DNA of 64,000 bases from Amphibalanus amphitrite (taxonomy: Eukaryota > Arthropoda > Thecostraca > Balanomorpha > Balanidae). Shown here in pieces: positions 9,338-20,734 of the stretch (position 1 is its first letter; each line of letters starts with the position of its first letter). The position numbers were made by a program, and so were the translations under genes. Under the pieces are notes generated by a model, which saw only the letters and a list, made by a program, of their open reading frames with translations, made no database searches and was not told where the DNA came from. The stretch spans positions 186,001 to 250,000 of the forward strand of contig NW_024881987.1 in NCBI RefSeq assembly GCF_019059575.1, read 5' to 3'.

Positions 9338-10487
9338 CTCGGTCGGCCTAGTGCCATACCCGAGCAGGGGGCAGTTACTCCGGCAATTTTCGCCGGGCAG
9401 CAAGTCTTACGTTAAACCGGTTTATGTGAACCCGGTAGCAAAAACAACGTGGGATCCTATCTTAATGTGGAATCAAAGCTAAGGGAGGTACTTACGTGTA
9501 TAGCCAAAGAGCCGAGATGTCTGGAGTCGCAAACACAACAGTGGGAATGACTTTTATTAACAATACATAATAGACATGAACACTTGTGAGCTGGTGTCAG
9601 TGTAATGGAGCCGGGAAGCTTTCATCGCACTGACAGAAGGTATAAGACCTTCTAGGCTCCAGCCCCCCGGTGGGGCCTTGTTGTGGGGTGTAATAGTCGG
9701 GCGAAAAAGTCCTAAATAATAAAAAACCCGACGCCTAACGCAAAGGGCAAAAACCTCGCACCTAAGCCAAAACGGCGCGAGGGAAAAAGCCCTGTAACCG
9801 CGATTAATTAATGTGTGAGTTTGGGGGTGAGCCGGGAGACGAGGGCTCTGATTAGCGTTTTAGGGGCGGCAGCCGCGGCCCTAACACGCTAAAGGCTCTT
9901 GATGATCCGAGCGTCGGCGAGAAAGACGAACAATGAGGATGAAACCACTTTCAGCATCGCCTATGAATTAGCAATACATTTGACACGTGCCCCGAAAAAG
10001 TCTTCAATTTTATCGCGTCGTGTTTGAAACAGAGGTGGAAACATGCAGAACATGGTAGCAAACCAAAAATCCTTTACCACTTACCTTTGTCATAGGGTCT
10101 GCTCCCTTCACTAGTGTTGAAGAGATCGGACCTCAGGTCTTCCCTTTACCACTTCCCTTCAAGTAAAAAAAGCATTGTCTTCTACCACAAATTTGCTAAT
10201 TAACAATTTATCGCCTTTGAATTGAATATGTGTGAATAAGAAAAGATAAATAAAACCCTTTTGACGAGTTTTTCCTTAAAATTTGTATAAAATGCTCTTA
10301 ATTAAAATCGACAAAGTTTTTCCTTTCCCTGAAATCCTTCACAATGCTAAGAGATCGGCCTTTCTTCATGCTAGTATACTAGGAAACCTTCAACATTAAT
10401 TTGCTAAATGTACGTCTTTGCTGTTGAAATTAATATTGGTATTACGAAATTTGTCACAACATTCAAGAAAAATAACAATGAATCTCT
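9338..10487. other. No recognisable feature
   Basis: Mixed composition sequence with short palindromic GC patches near 9660 and 9870. I see neither coding frames nor terminal repeats that pair with another part of the window. Confidence 0.3.
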
Positions 10488-10664
10488 ATGATGCCAAAAT
10501 GTAATGAAAAGTGTCATACATGCTATCGTAGTGATGAGCATTTTCACCGGCGAAAAAGATGGCATCAAATGGAACTTTGGGAGGCGATTGCGCGTTACAG
10601 GGTGAGGATAACGGAAAATGGACTGGACATCTGTGGTGAGGGCGGGCACCTCTTACGAAAACCG
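10488..10664 (+). CDS. Candidate exon upstream of a 3' terminal exon
   Basis: An open frame ends at a consensus donor (AAAACCG followed by GTAAGT at 10665). It contains the short cysteine/basic segment CNEKCHTCYRSDEHFHRRKR and later WEAIARYRVRITENGLDICG. Its phase does not join cleanly to the longest frame of the next exon at 11165, so either the donor or the frame is wrong. Identity is unknown. Confidence 0.22.
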
Positions 10665-11164
10665 GTAAGTGAAAAAAAGGTGACAGTCTACCTTTAAAAG
10701 AAACTAAAATTATTTTCAAAGTAATCCATTTTTAGGAAAGGCGGCTTGCTCATTGACATTTCATGTTCTTGTTTTGTTATTGCTGGCAGTATTTTGATAC
10801 AATAATGCAATATGAATTTTTTGCAATAATAAAACCTAAGACAAACCTAGTTAATGGGTCAATCAAACACCCAACAGAAAGATTGTGAGTCCTTGTGACG
10901 TGAAGTAGAACATTCTATGAATGTGTTATATATATAATATGCCAAATTTTAAATTAATGATACTGATAGCTGAGCATGTGAATTATGCCACAATATAATT
11001 TCATTTTCTGGTTTTGAAATAGCCGGCAGTATTTTACTTCAACAAATGTAATATACATGGAATGCATGTTGTTATGTTATGTTAAAAGTTTAATAACAGC
11101 AAACAGAAGGGACTGTTTCAGCAGATAATGTTTGTACCTTATGCATTACCTTTCTTTTCTGCAG

Positions 11165-11318
11165 GACTATGCTTCCGCTGGGTGGTCAACATTTGCCTCC
11201 TGAAGAAGTTGAGCAACATGAAGACCACCAGATGAGGTGTCTGCGGTTCATGTGGAACTCTGCAGACTACAAGTGTTATGCCAACCACAACCAAAGTGCT
11301 GTGATCATGGAGGCATGA
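11165..11318 (+). CDS. Candidate 3' terminal exon, unknown protein
   Basis: A strong pyrimidine-rich acceptor (CCTTTCTTTTCTGCAG) ends at 11164. In one frame the exon stays open for 50 codons, with LPPEEVEQHEDHQMRCLRF and WNSADYKCYANHNQ, and stops at 11316-11318. About 460 bp of 3' UTR then leads to an AATAAA at 11778. This is good structural evidence for the end of a + strand gene. No family is recognised. Confidence 0.33.
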
Positions 11319-11777
11319 ACCTCATGACAACACTTCAGATTTGCATTTGTACCAAAGTGTGATTCAAACCACCTGTGGCATCTCACTCAATGTGTGAACA
11401 GTGTGATCATTGTGCAGTGTTCAGCTGCAACTAAGACATTTATTAGTGACTTGTTTTGCAATTAGCCACCAAAAGCATTTTTGGGCTGGCTGCTGTAATT
11501 TGTTGTGCACTGCGCAATAGTGGTAGTGTTTTGTCACTTGTCAAGTTGTCAGTTGTGCATGTTGCATGTTTCTCTTCCCTCGGCCCTCATTATCAGTTAA
11601 GTGGTGAATTGGCATCACTCAGTCTCCCCAGATCTCCATTGACTGTCTGTCAACCACCTAACTTGAGATGGTATTTGCTAATAGTGTCAGAAAAGAAGTG
11701 ATTGTAGACATTTTTAGGAATATGAGCTCCGTTTCATGCGTGTTGCAGTGGTCATTTTGTCACTTGTCCCATAGTGT

Positions 11778-11783
11778 AATAAA
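11778..11783 (+). promoter_or_regulatory. AATAAA polyadenylation signal
   Basis: Canonical hexamer downstream of the candidate terminal exon at 11165-11318. Confidence 0.4.
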
Positions 11784-12347
11784 TGGAAACTGTTGTTTCC
11801 TTTTCAAGGTACTTGCGGATGCAGAAAGCGTTGGGCCTAATTATTAAACGCACCCTTCTATCAGCGACGCACGAAATCGACAAATATCATCCTTTTTAGA
11901 GCAGGAGGAAACGAAAACTTGTGAACATAGCTGTACCTACAACAGTGCATAAGGAATTGGAATTCTGGGAGTTTTTGAAATTCGGAGAAACTCAAGTTGT
12001 CGACAGGTATGCCCCCTTGTACGTCAAAGACCGCCTAAAAAACAAACGTCTACAAATGAAGGCAGCTGTATTCGTATGTTCGTTGTAATTGCAGCAGCCT
12101 AGCAACATGCATTGTGGTCCGATGGCGAATTACACTCGTGCTAAAAAACTATGCCGGTAACTGCCAACATACTTAGGTCGTAGGTGAGGAGAGGAAGGGT
12201 TATGTCAAATGTCAACATCAAAGAAATGGCTTCATCTGAGCCGTGCCTATTGTACATAATTCAACCAATCTATGCATTTCGTTTCTTGCAATCTACTCAT
12301 GCTTTCACTCCAGCTTCAGAGTAATCATCCCATATTGTACGTCTTAA

Positions 12348-12844
12348 AGGGACTATCCCACCTTCTAAAATGTTGTTAAAACCAGTTAAATTGTGCCCGA
12401 CTTTATAGATTCGATGACCAGGAACACGGTTCTGGCATTTATTTTTCATTTAACATCTTAGGCTTCCCATATTCCAAACACAAACTTTCAAATATGTGAC
12501 GTCACAGCCCAAAATTACCTCCTTCCCCAGGCCACATTACTGTCATAAAGCTGATTCTTTTTACTCTGTAGGCACCACAACAAAGTTCAGACCAAGTTTT
12601 AAGCGATTTTTCAACGATCAAACCCATTTAAATCAGAATGACTAAACGAGGTGACGTCACACTAACGGTCGCTCCATGTTGGAGATAGGGCCTTGTACAA
12701 GGCCCATTTTCAAATGAAGGGAACGAATTTCTTCAACACCAAGAGGCCGCGGGGGTTGCAACCTAGATAGATAGTGGTTTCTGAACCTCGCCGCAAACAT
12801 GCCTATCTCAACTCAAACCCCATGTTAAAGGTGGGATAGTCCCT
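12348..12844. mobile_element. TTAA-flanked MITE, AGGGACTATCCC family
   Basis: The element starts AGGGACTATCCCACCTT and ends with its exact reverse complement. TTAA lies directly outside both ends (12344-12347 and 12845-12848), consistent with TTAA target duplication as in piggyBac or Kolobok elements. It is 497 bp with no ORF. Relatives are at 13729-14206, 14211-14461, 18477-18561, 34757 onward and about 37300-37540. Confidence 0.8.
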
Positions 12845-13519
12845 TTAAGATATTGATTTTTATGGCAGTTCGCAATTGCTAGCCACGTCTCACCTCAGTT
12901 TGGTGGCCCAGCATCGGCCCACTCGGCCGCGCTCGGCCGCTCTAAAATTGACTTACGGAGGAGGATGGTGGCTTTTATTTTAGCTTCTCCGCTGACTGCG
13001 GGGAGCGCCGTCGCCGAGGTCGGAGCAATAATTAGCCTAAGTTTGGGACTAATTTCCACGCTTAATTAACATTTTAATGTTATTTTAATTAATTCATGTT
13101 AATCTTTGACGCATTCTCTTTCTATTGATACCATCCACCGGTCTGAGAAGTACTGCCTTGCTGCGTAAGGGCCGATAAAAGATCACGCTTTTAGGGGTAT
13201 CTCTTCAACATGGGGCAGGAGCAATAAATAGAGCGCTCTAATTTTAGCTTATTTCCCTGGAGTGTCACCAACTGAACTACAGGCATCACAGCTCCACACC
13301 TTTTGCAGATGGCCAGGACCCCCTGCGATGCATCCCAACAGCAATATTTATTCAGAACCTGCCTTGATTAACCAACGATGCATTAAATGCGACGGAGAGC
13401 TCTATAATGCATTAATATCAACTATTGAACGGGCCTCGCCGATAGGGGGGGTACTGTACCCCCCTAACTTTCGATAGCGGGGGACCTGTCCCCCCCGTCC
13501 CCCCCGGTGGCGCCGCCCA

Positions 13520-14461
13520 TGGTTGAGATAGCCAAATTGGTGGCCATGGCCTGCAAATACCGGTTTGGGCACTCACAACATCGAAAAATGCTTTAATTCG
13601 AAGATATGGAATTTCAAACTTGCAGTTTTCGGATTCTAAGGGGCTAATGCATTGGAATGCCCCCTTAGAATTTGTGACGTCAGCGGAGATCTAACGATTT
13701 TTAAATCTTAGACTAAAACCATCGTTAAAGGGACCCTCCCACCTTCAAAAAAGGTTATGAATTGGCATGAAAGTGATGTCGCTCGGTTCAGAAAGAGCGA
13801 AAACGAATATCTACCAAATTTCACCGAAAAATATTCACCGGTTTTCAAGATATTATACTTTTACTTTTGTTTACTTTTTTGGGATCTCCGCTGTTTCTAG
13901 CGACTTTATTTTAGAAGTGCGGCGTTTGCGGCAGATGTTGCGCGCAAATAGCATATACCACCGCGTGCTACAAAACGTTTTAGTCAAACATTTAAAAATC
14001 GTTAGATATCTGCGCTGACGTCACACATTCAGAGGGGTATTCCTAAGCATTAGCCCCTCTGAATCAAAATGCTGCAATTTTGAAATTCAATATTTCCGAT
14101 TTAAGGCATTTATCGATGTTGTGAGTGCCGAAACCGGTAATTGTGAGCCAGGGACCCCATTTTGGCTATCTCAACTCAAATCTAATGTTAAGGTGGGAGG
14201 GTCCCTTTAACACGTGGTGGTATACGCTGCTTTGCGCGCAACATCTGCCGCACTTTAAGGGTGCCAAATTATTGCTTCCAAATAAAGTCGCTAGTAACAG
14301 GGGAGATCCCAAAAAGTAAACAAAAGTAAAAGCCTAATATCTTGAAAACCAGTGAATATTTTTCGGTGAAATTTGGTAGATATTCGTTTTCGCTCTTTCT
14401 GAACCAAGGGACATCACTTTCATGCCAATTCATTAACTTTTTTGAAGGTGGGAGGGTCCCT
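13520..14461. mobile_element. Older TTAA MITE copy split by a second copy
   Basis: 13520-13724 matches, in inverse orientation, the 3' half of the element at 13729-14206. 14211-14461 matches its 5' half and ends at GGGAGGGTCCCT plus TTAA (14462-14465). The two halves are colinear parts of one copy that was interrupted at a TTAA. Its left end is missing beyond about 13520, where poly-G/C hairpin sequence begins. Confidence 0.65.
13729..14206. mobile_element. Complete TTAA MITE inserted inside its own relative
   Basis: The 478-bp element begins AGGGACCCTCCCACCTT, ends with the reverse complement, and is bounded by TTAA at 13725-13728 and 14207-14210. It lies in opposite orientation to the host copy. 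Confidence 0.75.
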
Positions 14462-16176
14462 TTAACTGTCAAGGCACCCTCCCCATGGCCAGAGTTAGGA
14501 TTTTGGAAGTTTCCAGTTTTGAATCTTGGTGCCAATTACTCATGAGTTGCAAGCCCAAGCTGCACCAGTCCACGGATGGAAAAGGCTCCTAAGTCCTAAG
14601 TCCTAGTCTCATTGCAGCCATGCTGATGCCCAAGGGAGGGGAATGGAGGAGAGGAGCATGATCCCTTCTCAGTTGGGCAAACTAGGCGGCGGGAATCAAA
14701 ATATGGAGGCATCAAAATATTGATTCTAGTGGGCGGAGCTTTGACCATATATGGGCATAGAATCAATATTTTGATTCAATTTGGGACGTTTCCACCTTCA
14801 GACGACCCGTTACGGCGGAAATAACCCCCATGACGGCGAGATTTTTCGACAAGTCAATACAAAAAACTTCCCCGCTTCAATCTTTCGCTGCATGGCTATC
14901 AGCCGTTTGTCGCGCGTACCTTTACGGATGGCATAAAGATTTCGCCGCCATAATTCAACAAAAACGTGCTGTTAAAACTTGCTCTGTTTATCATTAACGA
15001 CGAGCCTTTGTATTTTTTTCATAATTTTGTCTAAAAGAAAATAAAAAATGCGTTACTTAGTTGTATAATTCATTTATAATAAATATTATTTTTCTTTGTA
15101 TCTAGCCACGATTTCCGGTTCCCGCCATTTCGCGCCCGCGTCGTGGGTGTTTGGGTGCAACGTAGTGCTCCCGGTTTTATTTTGTTTAAGCGACCTTTTC
15201 TGAAGTGTAAGTAACAATGGATCATATTTTAAGATACTTTGAAGTGTGTTTTTCAATTTCAGGCATGTGATCTTAACGTTTCTTACCGAAAACTCGTTTT
15301 AAGAGATGGTTTTAGGAACATGGCGCGGTAGCGACGTCAGCGGCGCGGGACGCCTTCTCACTTTTCTGTTGTCTTTTTAAGCTATATTTTTTTTGAAAAT
15401 GATGTCTTAGGTGTAGCATTTCAGTGAAATATGATGTCCTTTAAAAGTTACGGTATAAATTAGTTACAAGAAGCCTAATGTTTTGTCTCACATGATAGAA
15501 TTGTTGGGTGGACTCATGAAATGGGGGCAGTGCATGTCCAGTATTTTACATAATTTGGATGTTTTAGCCTCTGCTTGTGTCTCATTCACCCAATTGTTGC
15601 TACAACTTTAATTTGTAAGTGCAACAAAAGCAAGTTGCTGAATGGTGTAAGCCATATTTACATTATGCGTGATCTAAGAAAATTATGTGTCTAATGTACG
15701 TCAGTCCAGGGAATGCTGGATAGTTAATTTTCAGGATTGTCCATGCCAAAGTTAATTTTAGAGGCCAGTTTTATCAACACAAATAGTTGCATGCTGGAAT
15801 TTTTTGCCTAAAGACTGCTTCACATATGGAGCGTTACATGATGGGCACGTAGACGGATAGGGCTGTACCGTTAATGCTCTGTATGTGAAGTAACTTTTAG
15901 ACAAAAAAAAATCCAGCAGCCACCTATTTTTCTGTTGGTACGACTGGCCTCAGATCTACTTTTTTAGCAGAATTTATATAACTGCATGAGATGACAGTTG
16001 TTGGCGCACCTGGTGGCGTTTAGTGGAAATTTAAGTGACATTAAGTATTTAATTTTTTATTGAATATATTCTAAAATTAATGTTGCTGAACAAATAGAAT
16101 AATAACACAAATAGTTTCCTAATTTATTGTCCACAAATGTCCTAATTATTGTGTTCTGTTCTGTTGTTTGCTGCAG

Positions 16177-16404
16177 GTCAACCAAGGCTCAAACACTTGT
16201 CGTTGCGGGGATCGGCTTCAGAGGGTCAAGGATGGCGTCTTGAATCGCTGTTCAGTCGACAGGCAACTGTATGACAACGCCATCCCTGTCAACCAGAGCG
16301 TCGACCGAAGTAGGGCGGTGTTGCGCGGACCTGGCCGCACCCGACCAACCGGTGGAGTACCTGACTCGGGCTGGGCGGAGACTGCCTACATCACGACCTT
16401 TTGA
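16177..16404 (+). CDS. Exon-like ORF inside the 89-bp-TIR element
   Basis: An acceptor (CTGTTGTTTGCTGCAG) ends at 16176 and the frame runs 75 codons to a stop at 16402-16404. It contains two cysteines in CRCGD and several Arg/Asp-rich stretches. Unrecognised. It may be a remnant of the element's own protein or captured host sequence. Confidence 0.25.
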   Translation, partial: VNQGSNTCRCGDRLQRVKDGVLNRCSVDRQLYDNAIPVNQSVDRSRAVLRGPGRTRPTGGVPDSGWAETAYITTF

Positions 16405-16454
16405 ACTTTGATCTCGTAGCGAGAAACAATATGACGTAAGGAAGTGTGTATCAG

Positions 16455-16589
16455 TATGTGGCTGGCGGGGCCGAGGGTGAAATGCGCCACGTGTTTATCC
16501 TGCCGGATGACGACAGCGTCACCAACCTGTCAAAGAACGAGCTGGTGCAGCGCGTGATGACTGCTATCTCGTCCCTAGAACCGGAGTAG
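16455..16589 (+). CDS. Exon-like ORF with FILPDDDSV segment inside same element
   Basis: A possible acceptor (GTGTATCAG) ends at 16454 and 44 codons follow to a stop at 16587-16589. The segments GEMRHVFILPDDDSVTNLS and NELVQRVMTAIS have the amphipathic, low-repeat character of real protein. The upstream in-frame stop at 16434-16436 means it must be spliced if used. Function is unknown. Confidence 0.3.
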   Translation, partial: YVAGGAEGEMRHVFILPDDDSVTNLSKNELVQRVMTAISSLEPE

Positions 16590-17374
16590 AAAAACGTGCG
16601 CATAGCCCAAATGAAGCGAACCAAAACACAGACAGGACTGATAGCTTTTCGGTCGAGAATGTTCTGAAGATGCTGATCAGTAGACCAATTGGTGACCGTT
16701 TTCGGTGGTAATATGGGATCTTGTGGTGTTCCAAAGCGACCTGCTTTGGGTGTGGACATAAGTGGCTCAACCTGACAGGATTGATGTTTTAGGTAGCCGT
16801 GCTAATCATAAACCCTATATTGAGTGTATCTGTACAAATTTTGTTTATATTTATTTCATGTATTTGATTCGAAACCGAAAATTGCTCTTTGTAATTAGGC
16901 AACATCGAGACGTTGAGGTCATTCTCCAGACGTTTATTTGTTTTTCTTACCTGTCCACGGTATGTCTTATTGGTTAGGTCTCAGTTTCAAATATTATTAA
17001 CTGCATGTTTTGCAAATACGTAGCCATATTGAATAAGAGACGTGTCCCAAAAGTGAGTATTGCTTTGCATGGGATGTGAGCATCAACGACAGGGCTTTGT
17101 GATGGCAAATGTGTGGCAATTGCAGGGATCTTTGTGAAATGTGTTATGAATATCATCGTATTATTTGCGAATGCAAATACATCCGTGTATCATATTTTCA
17201 TTCAAATTGTGCAATTTGTGCAACGGGCTTGAGTATATTGTTCGGCGAAATATCTCTCTGTACTCCACAGAAATGGGACGGGATACAGATGCGTAGAAAC
17301 ACATTCATGAACACGTGAAAGACGATAAGTTAACCTTTTTTTTTTTTACTCAAAATCAATGCTACAAAGCAGGG

Positions 17375-17505
17375 ATGTGGAGCCGTGAAAATGTCAGACG
17401 GCTTCGGCTCCGGAGGAAAAAATCGGCTCCAGCTCCGGCTCCGGCTCCGAGTAAAATGGTCGGGCTTCGGTTCCGGCTCCGACTCAGTACAACCCCTATA
17501 CAAAG
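17375..17505. repeat. Degenerate (GGCTCC)n fragment of hAT-like MITE
   Basis: Starts CAGGGATGTGGAGCCG, resembling the CAGGGCTGCGGAGTCG terminus seen at 29288, then runs as GGCTCC/GGAGCC hexamers. The right end is missing. Confidence 0.45.
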
Positions 17506-18476
17506 GTCAGCACGGCTCCCTTCACGCATTCCCTCGAAGGCTTGCAGCTTTGAGCAGGTGAGTGCTGAAAATCCCTGGTCTACCGTGGGAATAAGGTCTA
17601 GAAAAAAAATTACACGATCCTGTGCTGATAATATCTTCATGAATTTATTGAATTTGCATTATTTGCACACAAGAAACGTTCCATAAATCAATTTGAAGAG
17701 TGAAGTACGTCTGCAGAAAGTCAGTTCGCAGAATCAATATATTGATAAACCAGCTGATTTCAGAATCAAAATAATGATTAGCCAGCTGTTTGCGGAATCA
17801 AAATATTGATTCTCGCCGGGATTAGCCGCCGTGATGAATCAATATCTTGATTATTTTCAAGACGCTTTCCTAAACTAACCTAAGAGGTTAGAGCTATTGT
17901 TTCGTGCCTGGCGGGTAGCTTCAACGTTGCTCTTCATTTTGTGAAGAAACTATCTTGAAATTGTAGCCGGTTGCTGAAGAATTGACGTTTCTGTGATGGT
18001 CTGCACGTATGCCCATATATGGTCAAAGCTCCGCCCACTAGAATCAATATTTTGATGCCTCCATATTTTGATTCCCGCCGCCTAGTTTGCCCAACTGTTC
18101 TGTAAATGGGCAAAAAAGACTGATTAACAAAGATTGATGAAAAAATGAAATAAAGATGAAAAGAATGATGAAATATGAATAACAAATAAAAAGCAATTGC
18201 TCCCTCTGGCATTCCATACCAATGAAACTGAGGAAACAATACTAATACAAATAAGAAAACATCTCACCCATTTTGAGCATGAACCTTTGAATTGCGACAG
18301 TAGGTACCAGTTCAGGTTCAGTCTACAGATTTGATTCTTTTAGCATTACACTATTCAGGATCTTTCATGGACAAAACAGGCCCAAGTTGAAGTCAAAGCA
18401 GTCAACCACATAGCCAATAAATTGTGGTAGTTGTAAAGCAGGCGTCACACTTCTGTGTATATGGCTGGAGGTAGTG

Positions 18477-18561
18477 TGTTTTCGCTCTTTCTGATCCGAG
18501 CGACGTCACCTTTATGATTATACGAATTCATTAACTTTTTTGAAGGTGGGTGGGTCCCTTT
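18477..18561. mobile_element. Terminal fragment of AGGGAC TTAA MITE
   Basis: Matches the last 85 bp or so of the element at 14211-14461 and ends in GTGGGTGGGTCCC. Confidence 0.5.
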
Positions 18562-20734
18562 TTTAACGTGTACACATAGCCGCGCACACACTTACCCCAC
18601 TCTCCAGCTTTGAGCTTGAGCTGAAATTTTTCAGTTCAAGTTTAGCTCAAGGTAGAAACAGATTGAGATATTAGCGGCAATATCCCTGGAAGCAGAATGA
18701 TATCTTCTTGATGATTTAGCGCGTAATAATTGACCCCTTATAGCTGGGTACACATATGACAAAATGCTTTTCTAATTTCTGTGTAGTAGATAATAAATTA
18801 CCAAAACCTCTCAAAAATCTCTCAATCCCAACCAATCTCAACCCAAGCGTTCAAAACAAAAAGCGTCTGTTTCGATTTTGAAACAGGTCATCCACTTATG
18901 TCGCATTTTGCCTCCGCAGTGAAGGAAATTCTCTCGCTGAAATGCTGCCAAATAATTATACGCATTGCACCGCGCGGTTCCCACGGTTCCCACGGGGTTC
19001 GGACGGATAGGGCCTTGGCTTGGCCTTGGCCCTTGCTGCGATCATGATTGTGCCGGTGTTATGACTTGTGAATAGTGAATTGTTGTGATCTTCCTTCGAT
19101 CTATTCACTCCTTAGGTGCTTCAGGAATCTCATTCTCAATTCGATCTTTCCATCCGCCATGAGCCCCATGATCAAGTATGGCTCGAATCTGCCGCCTTGG
19201 AACAGTCGGCTCAGGCTGGACACCACTGAAACATCGGGCGCAGAGGAGGCACACGATCCCGGGCCCGGGGGTCAAGGCTGAGAACGAGAAGCGGTAAGTC
19301 CAAATGGCCAAGTTGCCTGGCGAGCTTATCCTAGAGACATATTACATTTGCAGGCTTACCCCTCGCACTACTGCTACAGTGGCAACTGGCAGTTCTGGCA
19401 AAGCCGTATAACCAGGGCTGCTGAGTCGGAGTCGGAGTCGGAGTCGGAGTCGGTCGGAGTCGACAGTTGTGACCGGAGTCGGAGTCGGAGTCGGAGTCGA
19501 TTTTAGAAACCCGAGCCGGAGTCGGAGTCGGAGTCACCGAAAATCTGTCGACTCCGTAGCCCTGCTAGGTCTGCGGAGTAGAGTTCTGCACGGCTGCAAT
19601 TTTCCACAGCCTAGCCGCCCCGCAGCCGTGGCTCCACAGCCACAGCCGCCACAGCCGTGGCAAACTGTGGGCAGCCAGCCGTCAGCCGGCCGTGGATACT
19701 TTCAATGAAATGCAACCAAATAGTATATAATAAGTTTTTAGTTGAAACATATAGCCAAAAGCACATTGCAATGGGCTATTGATTCTCAAGCTCATGAAGC
19801 ATCATAGGTTAAGTGGTTGTGTATCTGGCTTTAGGCCGAAGGCCTGGCCTGAAGCCTGATGCGCAACGCATGCCTACACAAGCCCTTGCAAATGCAAGGG
19901 GTTAAGAAAGATGGTTAGGTAGGTACCTACATAGACAGAAAACATAAACAACGAACCAGAATAGAAGCACTAGCAGTGTAGACATCTAATGCCAAATCCT
20001 GAAGCATGGTTGTGGAACAGAACAACAGACCCTGATGCTTTTCATTATCAATGTTAGGTATGGAAAATGAAACTGAAGTTGATGGACTGTCAAACAGTGA
20101 TTGTCTAGTCAAAACTCTTGCTTCTTTCTTACCTTGCATATTTTCTGGGGTGTGATATGCCAGGCTTGAAGCAGCCTTCTGAGCAAGTCTCAAACTAATT
20201 TGATATGCAAGGCATCAAAACACTAGTGAGCATCCAAGAAAGAAAAACATTCATCTATTTTGATTTTTCCAAATAATGATCTTCGCTCAAATCCCTAAGG
20301 ACGTGCGAGCCACAATTGCCTCTTTCAATCAAAAATTTTACTTGAGTTTTAAATGACGTCAATAGCAAAGAAGTCGCAAAAAATTGTTTTGTTTCACTAT
20401 AAACAGCCAAAAAATTTATAATTTATGAATAATAATGCAATAAAGTTAAAAACTTGCTCTCAAACAAAGATAAAGTATCAAATTTTTACATTTTTAGAAA
20501 AAGACGTCATTTTATTAGTAAAGTCAACAGCTCGCGTCAGAAATATTGTGTTCAGGGTTTTCACCGTCATGTGAATTACGTGTTCAGGGTTTTCACCATC
20601 ATGTGAATTAACCGTAAGTAAGGTTCATGCTCACTTATAATCTAATTCCATTGGCTTCGTTGATCTGCATTTTCTGTTAGTGGTCACTCACACACCAGTT
20701 AGAACATAAAGCGCCAGTTTTATATTATGTAATT

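Larger units (their letters stand above)
14670..18097. mobile_element. 3.4-kb DNA transposon with perfect 89-bp TIRs
   Basis: 14670-14758 and 18009-18097 are exact reverse complements over 89 bp, beginning CAGTTGGGCAAACTAGG. TTCT flanks both ends (14666-14669 and 18098-18101) as a 4-bp target duplication. Inside each end are palindromic words of the AATCAATATNTTGATT type (14714-14781 and 17733-17855), which look like transposase binding iterons. The interior holds short exon-like ORFs but no recognisable transposase. CAG...CTG ends with a 4-bp duplication do not settle a superfamily. Confidence 0.8.
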
